NCBI GenBank assembly: GCA_960531495.1
Contig: OY482864.1
Span: 12,263,385 to 12,327,384, forward strand
Length of the DNA: 64,000 nt
Reading direction: 5' to 3'
DNA from: Zeus faber
Taxonomy: Eukaryota > Chordata > Actinopteri > Zeiformes > Zeidae
Shown: positions 40,470 through 52,764 of the stretch, piece by piece
How the letters are laid out: every line of letters begins with the position of its first letter
Numbering within the stretch: position 1 is the stretch's first letter
Program-made: the position numbers and the translations under genes
Notes under the pieces: generated by a model
What the model was told of the DNA's origin: nothing
Seen by the model: only the letters and a program-made list of their open reading frames with translations
Databases searched by the model: none

Positions 40470-40837
40470 ATGCGAGTGTGTGCGTGTGTTTATGCGAGTG
40501 TGCGTGTCTTGAGGTCTAACCTCTGCCTATGAATGTACATTGGAGTTTTTTTCACATTAGAAATGAGGAGATGTCAGAATTAACAGCGGGGCGTCAGGAG
40601 TCGCTTCAGTCGGTTAAAGGAACCGATTCAGGGAAGGAAAACCCACTTTACTCACAAGGAACTATGTCTTGGTGGTACAGAAGGATGGAACCAGGATGGA
40701 ACCCCCCCCATGTTAAACATATCATAAACAATAAGGTTCTTCACATGATCAATGGATCAGTAGCTCTGCCAGGGAAACTGTTTCAAAACAATTTGGTGCC
40801 AAGAAAATCCTTTTGAGCAGCCTGCACATTGAACAAT

Positions 40838-40904
<67 letters not shown>

Positions 40905-43900
40905 TGTGTGTACGTGTGTGTGTACATGTGTGTGTGTACATGTGTGTGTACGTGTGTGTACTTGTGTGTGTATGTGCTTGTGTGTGTGTGTGTGTACGTG
41001 TGTGTACATGTGTGTTTGTGTGTGTGTGTGTACATGTGTGTTTGTGTGTGTGTACGTGTGTGTGTGTGTGTGTACGTGTTTGTGTGTATGTGTGTGTGTG
41101 TGTACGTGTGTGTACTTGTGCGTGTGTGTGTGTGTGTGTGTGTACATGTGTGTTTGTGTGTGTGTGTACAAGTGTGTTTGTGTGTGTGTGCGTGTGTGTT
41201 TGTGTGTGTGTGTGTGTGTGTGTACGTGTGTGTGTGCATGTGTCTGGAAGAGCGTAAACAGAAATGTCACTTTGTGAGGCTGAGAGCGTGTGTGACTGAC
41301 TCAAACCTGCGTCCCACCTTGAACACACACTGCGCGGAGGCAACGGAATGAGGACAAGGAGGGTACAGTAGAGACCTAGAAACCATCCACTGTACTGTGT
41401 GAGAGCCGTCAAAATAAATGAAATCTTTGTGTGTGTGTGTGTGTGCGCGCGTGTGGGTGTGAGCCAGAGTCAGAGACCTACAAAATAAAAGCGGCAGCAG
41501 ACAGACATAATGTCCGTTCATTCTATTGTCGAATCATCTCTCGTCTGGGGCTGGACGATGACATCATCAAATATCATCATTTAGGGTCTTTCAGGGACTC
41601 GGTATTTTCATTAAATTAATGTATTGGTGTTTTATACAGAATTACACAATTTTGTATTGGAAATGGATTATGATGAGGATATTTGAAATATTAGATGTCG
41701 TTTATTTGAAAAATAAGAATTGAAGATATCTTGAACTAGTCTTCTATATCAAGATATCTTGAATTGATTTAAAGGCTTTTAATACTTATTTAATACTATA
41801 ATTATGAAAATTAATAATACTAATTGTGTAATCATCTGATAGGAAATTATTAAGCAGACCACAGCTATTTTGTAAGGAAATTAATTGTATTACGCAATTA
41901 CTGAATTTGGATATTCTTATTCTTCTTCTTATTATTATTATTATGATTATTATTAATAATCATAATCATAATAATTTACATAATGGTCTTATAGAAAATA
42001 TTTGAGCAGAATCTGGCTATTTTGTAACAAAAACAGGAAATTAACTTCCTACCTGAATTGTTTTGTTCCCATATTCAGTGTGAATAAATGTGGATGTGTG
42101 TCACTACACTGTTATAAGCTTAAACTATCATAAAGGTATAATATAATCAAAAAATGAGAATAAAATTGTTAATCACAGTTATTTGTATGACAATTAATAA
42201 TTGTCAGCTAAAATTTCAGGACTGGGACAGCCCGAGGTGTTCCTCTTCGCCCAACACCTACATCTCTGCATCTCTCCCTCTTTATCTTTCATGCCTCCGC
42301 TGCAGTCTCTGTGACGGAGGTGGAGTGCGTGCGGGAGGGTTGCCAGTCGGAGATGCTGCGGCGCATGGCGGGCTCCGTGCCCGAGGGCCGCTGCCTCACC
42401 GTGGTCTTCAAGGGCTCCCGCAAGAGCCTGGACCTGATGTGCCAGAGCGCCGAGGAGGCCCAGCGCTGGGTCCGGGGCCTCCGCACCCTCCAGGAGAGGG
42501 TGGAGAACATGACCCAGAAGGAGAAGCTCGACCAATATCCTTTACACCTGACACCATGTAACCTGGTTTATCCTGGAATGGCATGCTAGATATGAAGGTA
42601 GATATGAAGGGAGGGAGGTAGGTATTAGGAAGGTCGATATCAAGGTACAGTAGGTAGGTGGTAGGAAGGTAGGGAGGTAGATAAGGAGGTAGATATGAAG
42701 GTAGGTAAGTAGGTAGATTGAAGGTAGGAAGGTAGGGAGGTAGGTAAGTAGGTAGATAGATATGAAGGTAGGTAAGTAGGTAGATATGAAGGTAGGAAGG
42801 TAGGGAGGTAGGTAAGTAGTAGGTAGGTAGGTAAGTAGATAGATATGAAGGTAGTAAGGTAGGTAAGTAGGAAGATATGAAGGTAGGTAAGTAGGTAGAT
42901 ATGAAGGTAGGAAGGTAGGGAGGTAGGTAAGTAGGTAGATATGAAGGTAGGGAGGTACAGTAGGTGGGTCGTAGGATGGTAGGGAGGGAGGTAGGTAGTA
43001 GGTAGGTAGGTAAGTAGATAGATATGAAGGTAGTAAGGTAGGTAAGTAGGAAGATATGAAGGGAGGAAGGTAGGTAAGTAGGTAGATATGAAGGTAGGAA
43101 GGTAGGTAAGTAGGTAGATATGAAGGTAGGTAAGTAGGTAGATATGAAGGTAGGGAGGTACAGTAGGTGGGTCGTAGGATGGTAGGGAGGGAGGTAGGTA
43201 AGTAGGTAGATATGAAGGTAGTAAGGTAGGTAAGTAGGTAGATATGAAGGTAGTAAGGTAGGTAAGTAGGTAGATTTGAAGGTAGTAAGGTAGGTAAGTA
43301 GGTAGATATGATCATGACTTCATAATTTATATGGGAAAAATTGCTTCGACATACGACTGTTTGAACATACGACCGTTCTTATAGAACGAATTACAGTCGT
43401 AAGTCGAGGTACCACTGTAGTAGGAAGGTAGGGAGGGAAGTAGATATGAAGGTAGGGAGGTATGTAGGTAGGTTGGTAGTAGGAAGGTAGGAAGGTAGGG
43501 ATGCAGTTGGAGGGTAGGTACCCTTCCTTAACCCACTGTCCTCCACCTGGATCCATGCCTACCTGCGACGGGCGGACCAGAACCAGGACGGGAAGATGAG
43601 CTACGAGGAGGTGCAGACCCTGCTGCAGATGATCAACATCGACCTGAGTGAGCAGTACGCTCGCAGCCTCTTCCAGGTGCGTACACAGTGGCCGCTGATA
43701 AGTCAGTAATCCCCAGAGATGAATAACGTCTTATGTCGTCTTATCCCGTAAAACGACATGGCGGCAGCGTCGAGGTGTTGGCGCTTTTCCGCCCCGCCTC
43801 GCTGAACCCGCCCGCACCTTCCCCCCCCCCCCCCGCCCATCACCTTTTTAACCGCTCCCCCGTTGCAGAAGTGCGACAGCTCGGCGGACGGGCGTCTGGA

Positions 43901-46900
43901 CCACGGGGAGATCGAGGTGTTCTGCAGGGAGCTGCTGCGGCGGCCCGAGCTGGACGCCGTGTTCGTCCGCTACTCGGCCAACGGCTGCGTGCTGTCCACC
44001 GTGGACCTGCGGGAGTTCCTGCGGGAGCAGGGCGAGGACGCCTCGCTGGTCCACGCCCAGAGCCTCATCCTCACCTACGAGCTCAACGAGTGGGGTACGG
44101 CGGCACCAACCCGGGGGAAGGGACGTCACGCCCCCGCGCAGGGTGTAGCACGGGCCGTCTTGGATCTTAGAAAGCAGGCGGTGATGTGGGGAGAGAGAGA
44201 GAGAGAGAGAGAGACGGTCAGAGAGGGAGAGCGATACTATGTAGTATCCCTTTAAATACACACGTGTCCAAACACATTGTCCACGTAAACATAACAAGGC
44301 CTTCACCATGGGACTGAGTGTGACAACAGGTCCTGACAATTCCAATTTTACAACTGCGTGTCATCAGACCAGCCCAAAAACAACACTGCCCTCGGTGCCT
44401 GACCAAAACGGTGTAAAACGATGTAAAAATAATAATGACAAGGAAAGTACTAGTAAGCGCTTCCTCTGTCTGTTTAGAAACTGAAAATATAATATAATCA
44501 GGCAGTAAAATATTTTAGCATAGTTTGACATATCAAATATAACCCAAAAGATTATGATTTTTGACAATTAGCGTTTCCCCTTTCTTGAGATCAGTCTCTT
44601 AATATTAAAATATATCAATGTCACTAAATTATTAAATTATTGAAATTCAACAACTGTTTTGTCTTCCAACTTGGCAACCTCTTGGGATTGAGGTTGTGGT
44701 CGCAGTGTGGAGAGACTTCCATTGATTTCATAATCCCAGTCTCAAAAGCATAGTACAATGTGGGCTATAAATAATCGATTAAATTTGTTATCGATAACTG
44801 ATCTGGATTTAGAAACATGTCATGCTTCACGTGTCAGACCTCATTATGCAAAATCAGTTTTGTTGCTGTTCTCCTTCATTTCGGTTTCCCCGCTGGGCCC
44901 GGCGCAGCCCAGAGGAACCAGCTGATGACGCCCAACGGCTTCACCATGTACATGCTCTCCAAGGAGAACTGCGCGTTCGACCCGGAGCACGGGCGCGTCC
45001 ACCAGGACATGGCGCGCCCGCTGGCCCACTACTTCATCTCCTCCTCGCACAACACCTACCTCACCAAGGACCAGCTGACGGGGGAGAGCAGCACCGAGCC
45101 CTACATCAGGTACTGGAGGGGGAGGCTTGCGTTGGCTCTGTTTTGATGGGCTAGAGGCGGGTTGAAATCTTTTCTTTTTCGACCGTACGCCTTCCGGTGC
45201 GGTCTATCTGTTTCAATCATTTGCTTAAAATATCAAAAATGTCCTCCGTGAGTTATATTCCTCCTGCTTTCTGACGAGGCTGTGATCGCTCTGATCTTCT
45301 GTTGTGAAATTCATCTCACACCTCTGCACGTTTGACGTCATTTCCTGTTTACCACAAATGCCGTGCGTTTATGTGCACATGTACATGAATCTATCTATAA
45401 AGGAGGGAACCTCTGCATGTGTGTCTGTTTGTCTGTCTGTCTGCCTGTCTGCCTGTCTGCCTGTCTGCCTGTCTGCCTGTATGTATGTTTGTTCTTTGAG
45501 TACCTCGACAACCGTTCATCCGATCTACTTCACACTTGGAGGGTGTATCGCTGGGGACCCAAGGACGTGCAGTGTCGAGTTTGGTGCGATTTGGACGCGG
45601 GACAAGTGTAATGTTAATAAACTTCCGATAAACAGCGACTCAGCGAGGGGGCGGGGCTTCCCCTGAAAGCGAGGGGCCCATTCTGAACAGGCATGTTTGG
45701 TTCATCCCAAAGCGCGACTTGGGTGTGTGTGTGTGCGTGTGTTTTCTTTTTCCCGTGGGAAAGAGTGCGTGTTTTGAACGGCCAGTCATTATCTAGTCAT
45801 CATTCATTTTCAGTCATTTTTCCAGTCATCATTAATCATGTCATCATGATTTTATGATTATTTTTTGATCACTGGATAGAGCAACCCCACTCCTTTTGGT
45901 GGGAGATAACTAATTAGTTCATCGAAACAAACACACTTAGAGTGTTAGTCATGGTTTTCCCCTTTTATTCACTAAACACTCCCTCATACTGATCAAGAAG
46001 GCCAGCTCTGTGGACCCAGTGCAGGTGGTGGGAGAAAAGGAGGATGATGGCTAAGCTGTCATCCCTGATGGAGAACGAGACTCTGACGGCTCTGGAGAGC
46101 CCCTTCAGCGGTAGGCTGCTTCACCCCAAAGTGTGGGAAGGAGCGCTATCGCAGGTCCTTCCTTCCTGCGGCTGTCAGACTGTACAACCAACAGTGCAGC
46201 CAGTAGACCCCACACACACACGCACACACACACACACACGCACGCAAACAACTGTGGAAAATCCAAGTCCAATTTTTTACCAAAAAAATAAAAAGTATAA
46301 TCCTTGATGTGCAATGTGTCAAAATATGTGCAATACTCTTAGTATTTGATTCCTATTTATGGTGTTTTTTTCTAAATATTTTATATTGTTTATAGTGCTT
46401 AACCTGGATATGCTCTCTATTTTTCTGCTGTCACTTTTTGCTGCTGTAACAATGTAAATTTCCCCGTTGTGGGACTAATAAAGGTTTGTCTTAGCTTATC
46501 TGATCTTATCTTATTCGTTCCCTTCCGCTTCGTCGGTTTCCCTCTCACGGACACCGAGGGAGAACAAATCAATGGCAATTATTTGTTTTTGTGCTGAGCC
46601 GTCCAAAAGGAAATACGCTCAGAACCTGCCGATTTGCGCGCCGGTCATTGGACTTCCGATTCAGAAAACAAGCAAACTATAAAAAAAAACCCAAAAACGC
46701 CGAGATGTGCTTTACTTGTCCGCTTGATGTTTATCCGTCTAACTACCGTACCGTGTTTTCCTCTCATTTCTCCCCCGCCGAGGGCCCTGATCCACGGCTG
46801 CCGCTGTGTGGAGCTGGACTGCTGGGACGGCGACGGGGGGGAGCCGGTCATCTACCACGGACACACGCTCACCTCCAAAGTGCCTTTCGTGGAGGTCATC

Positions 46901-48707
46901 CAGACCATCGACGAGTACGCCTTCAAGGTGAGCCCGAGTCGAAGTGAGTCGTTTTTTGGAAAGGGAAAAGTCCTGTTTCCATGTTTTCGCCCCGCCCAGG
47001 CACTGCTCAGTGATTCCGCTCAGTTGTACCTCTGGGTTGTATTGGTGGTAGCATATAAAGAACATGGTTGACTCAAAATCCCAGACTGGAACTTAAATTT
47101 CTGAGCCAAGATTGCCCATCGCTCGAACTATTTCAACGAAATATCACCAAAATATCACAATAATGAGTAAGTTGAGTAAATATGCCCGTAGCAACTTTGG
47201 CAAGTATCAAACATTTATATTTAACATGTATTTTAAAGATCATATTTTGTGATTAAAAAGGGCCAGCTACTGCTACGAGGGCTGGGTGGTTTCTGACAAA
47301 ATAAAATATCACAATATCTTTCGAGGATTAGCTCACTATCGATAATTTGACGATATTTTTGGCTATTGGTGATTGCATCACATTATTTAGAAAACAATTT
47401 ACTTTAAAGCAATGCAGCTTTTAAGAGCTGTAAGACTATATCATGGTATTAAGATAAGATTTAAAAAAAGTAAGACAAGATAAGAAAACACAATATTAAT
47501 CCCCGAGGGGGAAATTAGAGAAAAATTACGTTGACCCAAATCCTAGACAATATCTTGTCTCATATCACAACATCGATATTACACCGACTTATCTCCCAGC
47601 CCTACCTGCTTCTAAAAGAGTTAATGTCGTGGGTTAGTTGGGGTGAAAAAGCCACTTGAGGGGTTTAATCTTGTCCGTTGCAAAAGACGATCCGCCTGTC
47701 TCCCCCTCCAGGCGTCTCCCTACCCCCTGATCCTCTCTCTGGAGAACCACTGCTCCGTGGAGCAGCAGACAGTCATGGCCAGACACCTGCGCTCCATCCT
47801 GGGGGACAAGCTGCTCATCAAGCCCCTGGATGGGCTGGATTCCCGCTACCTGCCCTCCCCGGAGGTGAGGGCTGGAATACTGGAATTTCATCTATCTATA
47901 TATATTTCAGACTTTAATTCTCAATATTTTGACGATAAATGAATGTGACTGTGTGAATGAATGTAGTTAAGTAACTGCACCGGTACAGTTGCCTCCGCTT
48001 AGAGGCCGCCATGGTGTTGTTTGTTGATATAACTTTTTCATAATAAGCCGTCTCGCTTCTTATGAATTTTTTTTCCTTCTGACCTCTTCTGGTTTCTCAC
48101 CACACTTCTTGTTATCGGCTCCACCCACCACCCACGCCACCACCCACCAATCAATACTGCAAAAACAATTACCAATATTACGTTTTGTATCATGATGTAT
48201 TTATTTTTTTATATCATGTCTTTATATCATCCTGCTCTATCTTGTATTCTGAAAAACAGAAGAACACACAAACAAGTGACCCGGGAGTGAAAATGCAGCT
48301 CGCTCACCGCCCAGTTTAATTCTGGGAGCGCTTGCTGTGAGATCCAAATTTCAAATTGACTCAAAACCTTCGGAAAAAGTCGGAAGTGTTTGTCTGTACC
48401 GTAGAAATTCCCATTCGCTGGAATGACGGCTTGACCTGGACTAAAAATAGCCGCCGCCGCCACCGAGAACCGATGATGAATTCACACTCGGCCACCTCAA
48501 AGTATGCTTATTAGTGTTCGAACAGCTGCTCCGTAGGAAGGCAGAGCATGTTGGAAACACATCGAAATAGTTTCCATTGCAAACGCTGCTGGTAGGGCGA
48601 CGGCGGGGGGAAGGAGACCGTTTGTGTTGGAGAGGGATCCTGTCTCCGTCTGCTGCTGCAGCATGATGCCCCACTTCTCCGCCATTTTCTCATAATCAGA
48701 ACATGTC

Positions 48708-48772
<65 letters not shown>

Positions 48773-48947
48773 GTGCATGGTCGTGCAATGATCCACGCCC
48801 CAGTAACGACAATCCCTTCAGTCCCTTTCACAATTTCCAATTTGCAAATCGTTCATCTAAAGCGGGTTTTACCACCTGTGTACTCTCACTCGTTGTTTCA
48901 TTTCAGTATATATTTGTGTCACATTTTTCCTTTTTGTTATTCTTTTG

Positions 48948-49025
<78 letters not shown>

Positions 49026-50617
49026 GTGTGCACGTTGCGTGGCTCCAGGCCCTGAAGGGGAAGATCCTGGTGAAGGGGAAGAAGGAGCGTGAGCTGGAGG
49101 AGAGCTCGTCCAGCTCCTCCGACCTCAGCTCGTCCGAGGAGGAGAGCAGCCGGGCGGAGGGCAAACCCCGGGGCGGGAAAGGGGACGACAAGAAGGTGGG
49201 CACCAGGGGGAGCTGCGAGGGCGACGGTTCCGCCGGGGACTCCTCCGCAGGGGTGGAGACAGGGATAGATGACCCCGCTGCTTTTATCTCATTCACCGCA
49301 ACTAGCTTTTCCCTGTGGCGTGGGGCGGACCCCGCCGTCAAACCCACGAAAGCAACGTCTGGAGGAGCACACGCATCATGCAAATACGTTGAATGGCTGT
49401 GAGAAGTGCCAACTTAAAGAGGTGTCAAACGTGGAATTATATGAAACGAAATAATCTCATGGCTTTTGCACTTAACCGTAATGAGCCTGAGGCAACGGAT
49501 TCGTCTCGCGCTTCCGTTTGAGTCCATTTTAAAACTATTTTGGAACAAATAGATCTCCCAGGCGGGGAAACGCGAGCACAAACAAGGATTTTAAATGGGA
49601 ATGACTGAGCAGAGACCGAGGGTTTCTTTTGAAAACATCAAGTGGGGATTGTGAAGAATTAACTTGACTTTGGGCCTTGTGAGTATTTTTCTTAAATATT
49701 CCTTTTTGGGTTGAAATCAAAGTCAACGTACCAGCATCATCACGATACTGATCCTCTACGACTGCTCATTTATTGGTTATGTGGATATTTGATGGGACTT
49801 AATTCACGTCAATATCTTGTGTGCGCATGCGTGTGCGCGCGCGTGTGTGTGTGTGTGTCTGTGTGTGTGTGTGTGTGTGTCTGTGTGTGCGTGCGTGTGT
49901 GTGTGTGTGTGTGTGTGCAGGTCGTGTGTAAGCTGAGTCAGGAGCTGTCGGAGCTGGTGGTCTACATGCGCAGTGTCCCCTTCCGGGGCTTCGAGCAGTC
50001 AGCCATGAAGCCCAGCAGCGACATATCGTCCTTCTCCGAGAGCGAGGCGCTCCGCTACGTCAAAGAGTCAGGTACAGTAGCATCCTTTTGTCACGTGTAT
50101 TTATTCAGGTTATTTTTTTTTATAATCAGGGTAGTTGATTATAAATAAATAAATATGATTCTCTTTATAAGACAATATGAGATTTTCACACTTTAATGAG
50201 CCCCGGGTGGAAATTCACTATGCATTATATAGTCATTAGTGCATAGAAATAATATTCAATGATATGTAGAAATACGCTATAATGTGGTATAAAATGCCAG
50301 TATAATATAATGCTCTTCTCTTGCCATACAGTATATATTACATACTGTATATAAACTACATACACTGTATGCATATGTAGATGTATGTATGTATGTATAT
50401 CGATAGGTATATATGAATAGCTGTGAAAAAAAAGACATTATAGGCATTATAGTAGTGATAATGATAATGCATTATAATAATAGAAACAGTATTATAGTCT
50501 ATGTACAGTGGGTTTAGCTTCCTCCATAATTTTCAACACATTTTTTGTGAACATCAAATATCCCTTCGGGAGTGTTATATAACTTCCATACTTCACTATT
50601 TCATGTCCCATCCTGAC

Positions 50618-50682
<65 letters not shown>

Positions 50683-52689
50683 TCCAGGAAAGCATTTTGT
50701 GCGTCACAACAGCCACCAGCTGAGCAGGATCTACCCGTCAGGCCAGCGCCTCCAGTCTTCCAACTACAACCCGCAGGAGATGTGGAACGGCGGTTGCCAG
50801 ATTGGTGATTAAACTGCAATTTAGAGATCTCCCTTGAGGTTAAACTCAGCAAAATATGGAAAGTTGTTGTTAGAAGCCCCCGGTCTGTGACTATAAATCC
50901 CTCCAACAGGAAGGCGGATGAATTGTCAGACTCCCAAGTACCCAAATTAAGTGCTTTTCTTTTTTCCCATCCCATGTAGACCCTATTTTAAACAAGACAA
51001 AACTTTTTTTCAATAAGTTATTCAAAATTGAATCTCAGAATTCAGTCTCTCTTCAGTATGACGGGGAAGCAAAGTTGCCGGATTAGAGTGTTACACGTAA
51101 ACGCAAACAACTGCATCTGTCGTGACCAAAGTGTTTCACGCACAAGACCCGTGCATTGACTTCCTCTTGTATTTGAAACATTGCAATCAATAAATCAGTC
51201 TAACCGTGTTCATTGTGTGTGTTTTCTGGGGGCAGTGGCGCTGAACTTCCAGACGCCCGGGGAGCAGATGGACCTGAACCAGGGCCGCTTCCTCCCGAAC
51301 GGCACGTGCGGCTACGTGCTCAAACCGTCCTTCATGTGCCAGCCCGACACCACCTTCAACCCCGAGAACGTGGGCGGGGGCCCGGGACACCGGCCCGTCC
51401 TGCTCACCGTGCGGGTAAAGGAAACCGACAACCCCGAATATGAAGCATGTGGCGTCCAATTAAAATGTCCATAATACCATTGGTTTGTCTGGTTTTTTTT
51501 GTTGTGCTGTTTTTGTTATGAAGAAGATTGTAGAATTGTATTCCAAACACGGCAGTCTGTTAAGATAGTAATATCTGGTCAGTGAATATAATTCAAATAA
51601 ATAATTTCATTAAGCAAAAAAAAAAAATTTCAATTTTAATTTAATTAAATGTAATTTATGAAATGAAATAAGTAAATAGATGTGACACAATAACAAAGAA
51701 ATAGAAAATAAAAAATTATTATTATTATTTTTTTTTTTCCCAAAAACCAAAGTCAAGGAGTTGTTCCTCAAATACGCAGAATTTTTAAAATGTATAGATT
51801 TGAAATTACAGTTTGAAATCACAATCATCAGATTTCAATGAAAAAAATGTTCGTATACGGATGAAACGCTTCCTTGCGTACCAAAACGTAAACAACAAAA
51901 TGATCTGTGACAGAGTTTTTCCGTACAACGATTAACAAGGACTGTGCAGTCACCGTGGTTGCACGCAGTTAGTACGCATTATTTGTCGTTCTCCCAGGTC
52001 ATTTCGGCTCAGCAGCTGCCCAAACCCGAATGGGACAAACCCAGCTCCATCGTGGACCCTCAGGTGTGGGTGGAGACCCACGGCGTCCCCATCGACTACA
52101 ACAAGAAGAAGACGCACCGCATCGACAACAACGGTGAGCATCCACCCGTCCGACACGCTGGGATGCGGGAGGAGCCTGGAATGATATCTGGGTGAGGACT
52201 TCCGAAATGAAGGTAGGACGAGGTCAAAGGTCGCGGACACGCCGCAGGTTTGCTTCTGTCGTCGCAAAATACGATTTTTCTTATTATCTTTGAAACGTAC
52301 GATAGGAACTCTCTGTATTCAAGTGGTTCCAAATGTGACGCCGTCTTTGCTATTTTTCCTCACTATTCTAAATGTTCTTAACCGGATGCATTTTATTTGA
52401 ATTATTTTACACCTGTTTCATACATTTTATCGGTATTTTTAAAGTGTTACATAAATAAGTTATTATTATTATCTTTGTTATTATTAATAATTAGTTAAAT
52501 CATTCCAATAAATAATCCGCTCTCTCCGTGTTCTCCCGGAGGCTTCAACCCGCGGTGGGACTGCACCTTTAACTTCACCATCCACGCCCCCGACCTGACG
52601 CTGCTCCGCTTCGTGGTGGAGGACCACGACTACACCTCCAGCAACGACTTCCTGGGGCAGTTCACCCTGCCGCTCACCAGCCTGCGCAC

Positions 52690-52764
<75 letters not shown>

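Larger units (their letters stand above)
42535..43546 (+). other. plcd3: U12-type AT-AC intron (plcd3 intron 4)
   Basis: The 5' splice site is ATATCCTTT at 42535-42543, the minor-spliceosome consensus. The branch site TTCCTTAAC at 43524-43532 is a perfect consensus, and the intron ends CCAC at 43546, about 15 bases later. Joining CA to C restores His163 and the family sequence LDHWIHAYL. No GT-AG alternative gives that product. Confidence 0.92.

Noticed and set aside
40757..41412. Long frames encoding Cys/Val or His/Thr repeats
   Set aside because: They are translations of TG/CA arrays in several frames and strands. The same applies to the 4680-4980, 15640-16010, 48700-49090, 50490-50975 and 52690-52800 frames.
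42535..42560. Ordinary GT donor after plcd3 exon 4 (for example CCATGTAACC)
   Set aside because: It would add residues absent from the family and breaks the conserved His-Trp junction that the AT-AC site restores.
42542..43315. 257-residue minus-strand frame rich in Tyr-Leu-Pro-Thr
   Set aside because: It is the reverse reading of the GGTA minisatellite inside a plcd3 intron, not a gene.
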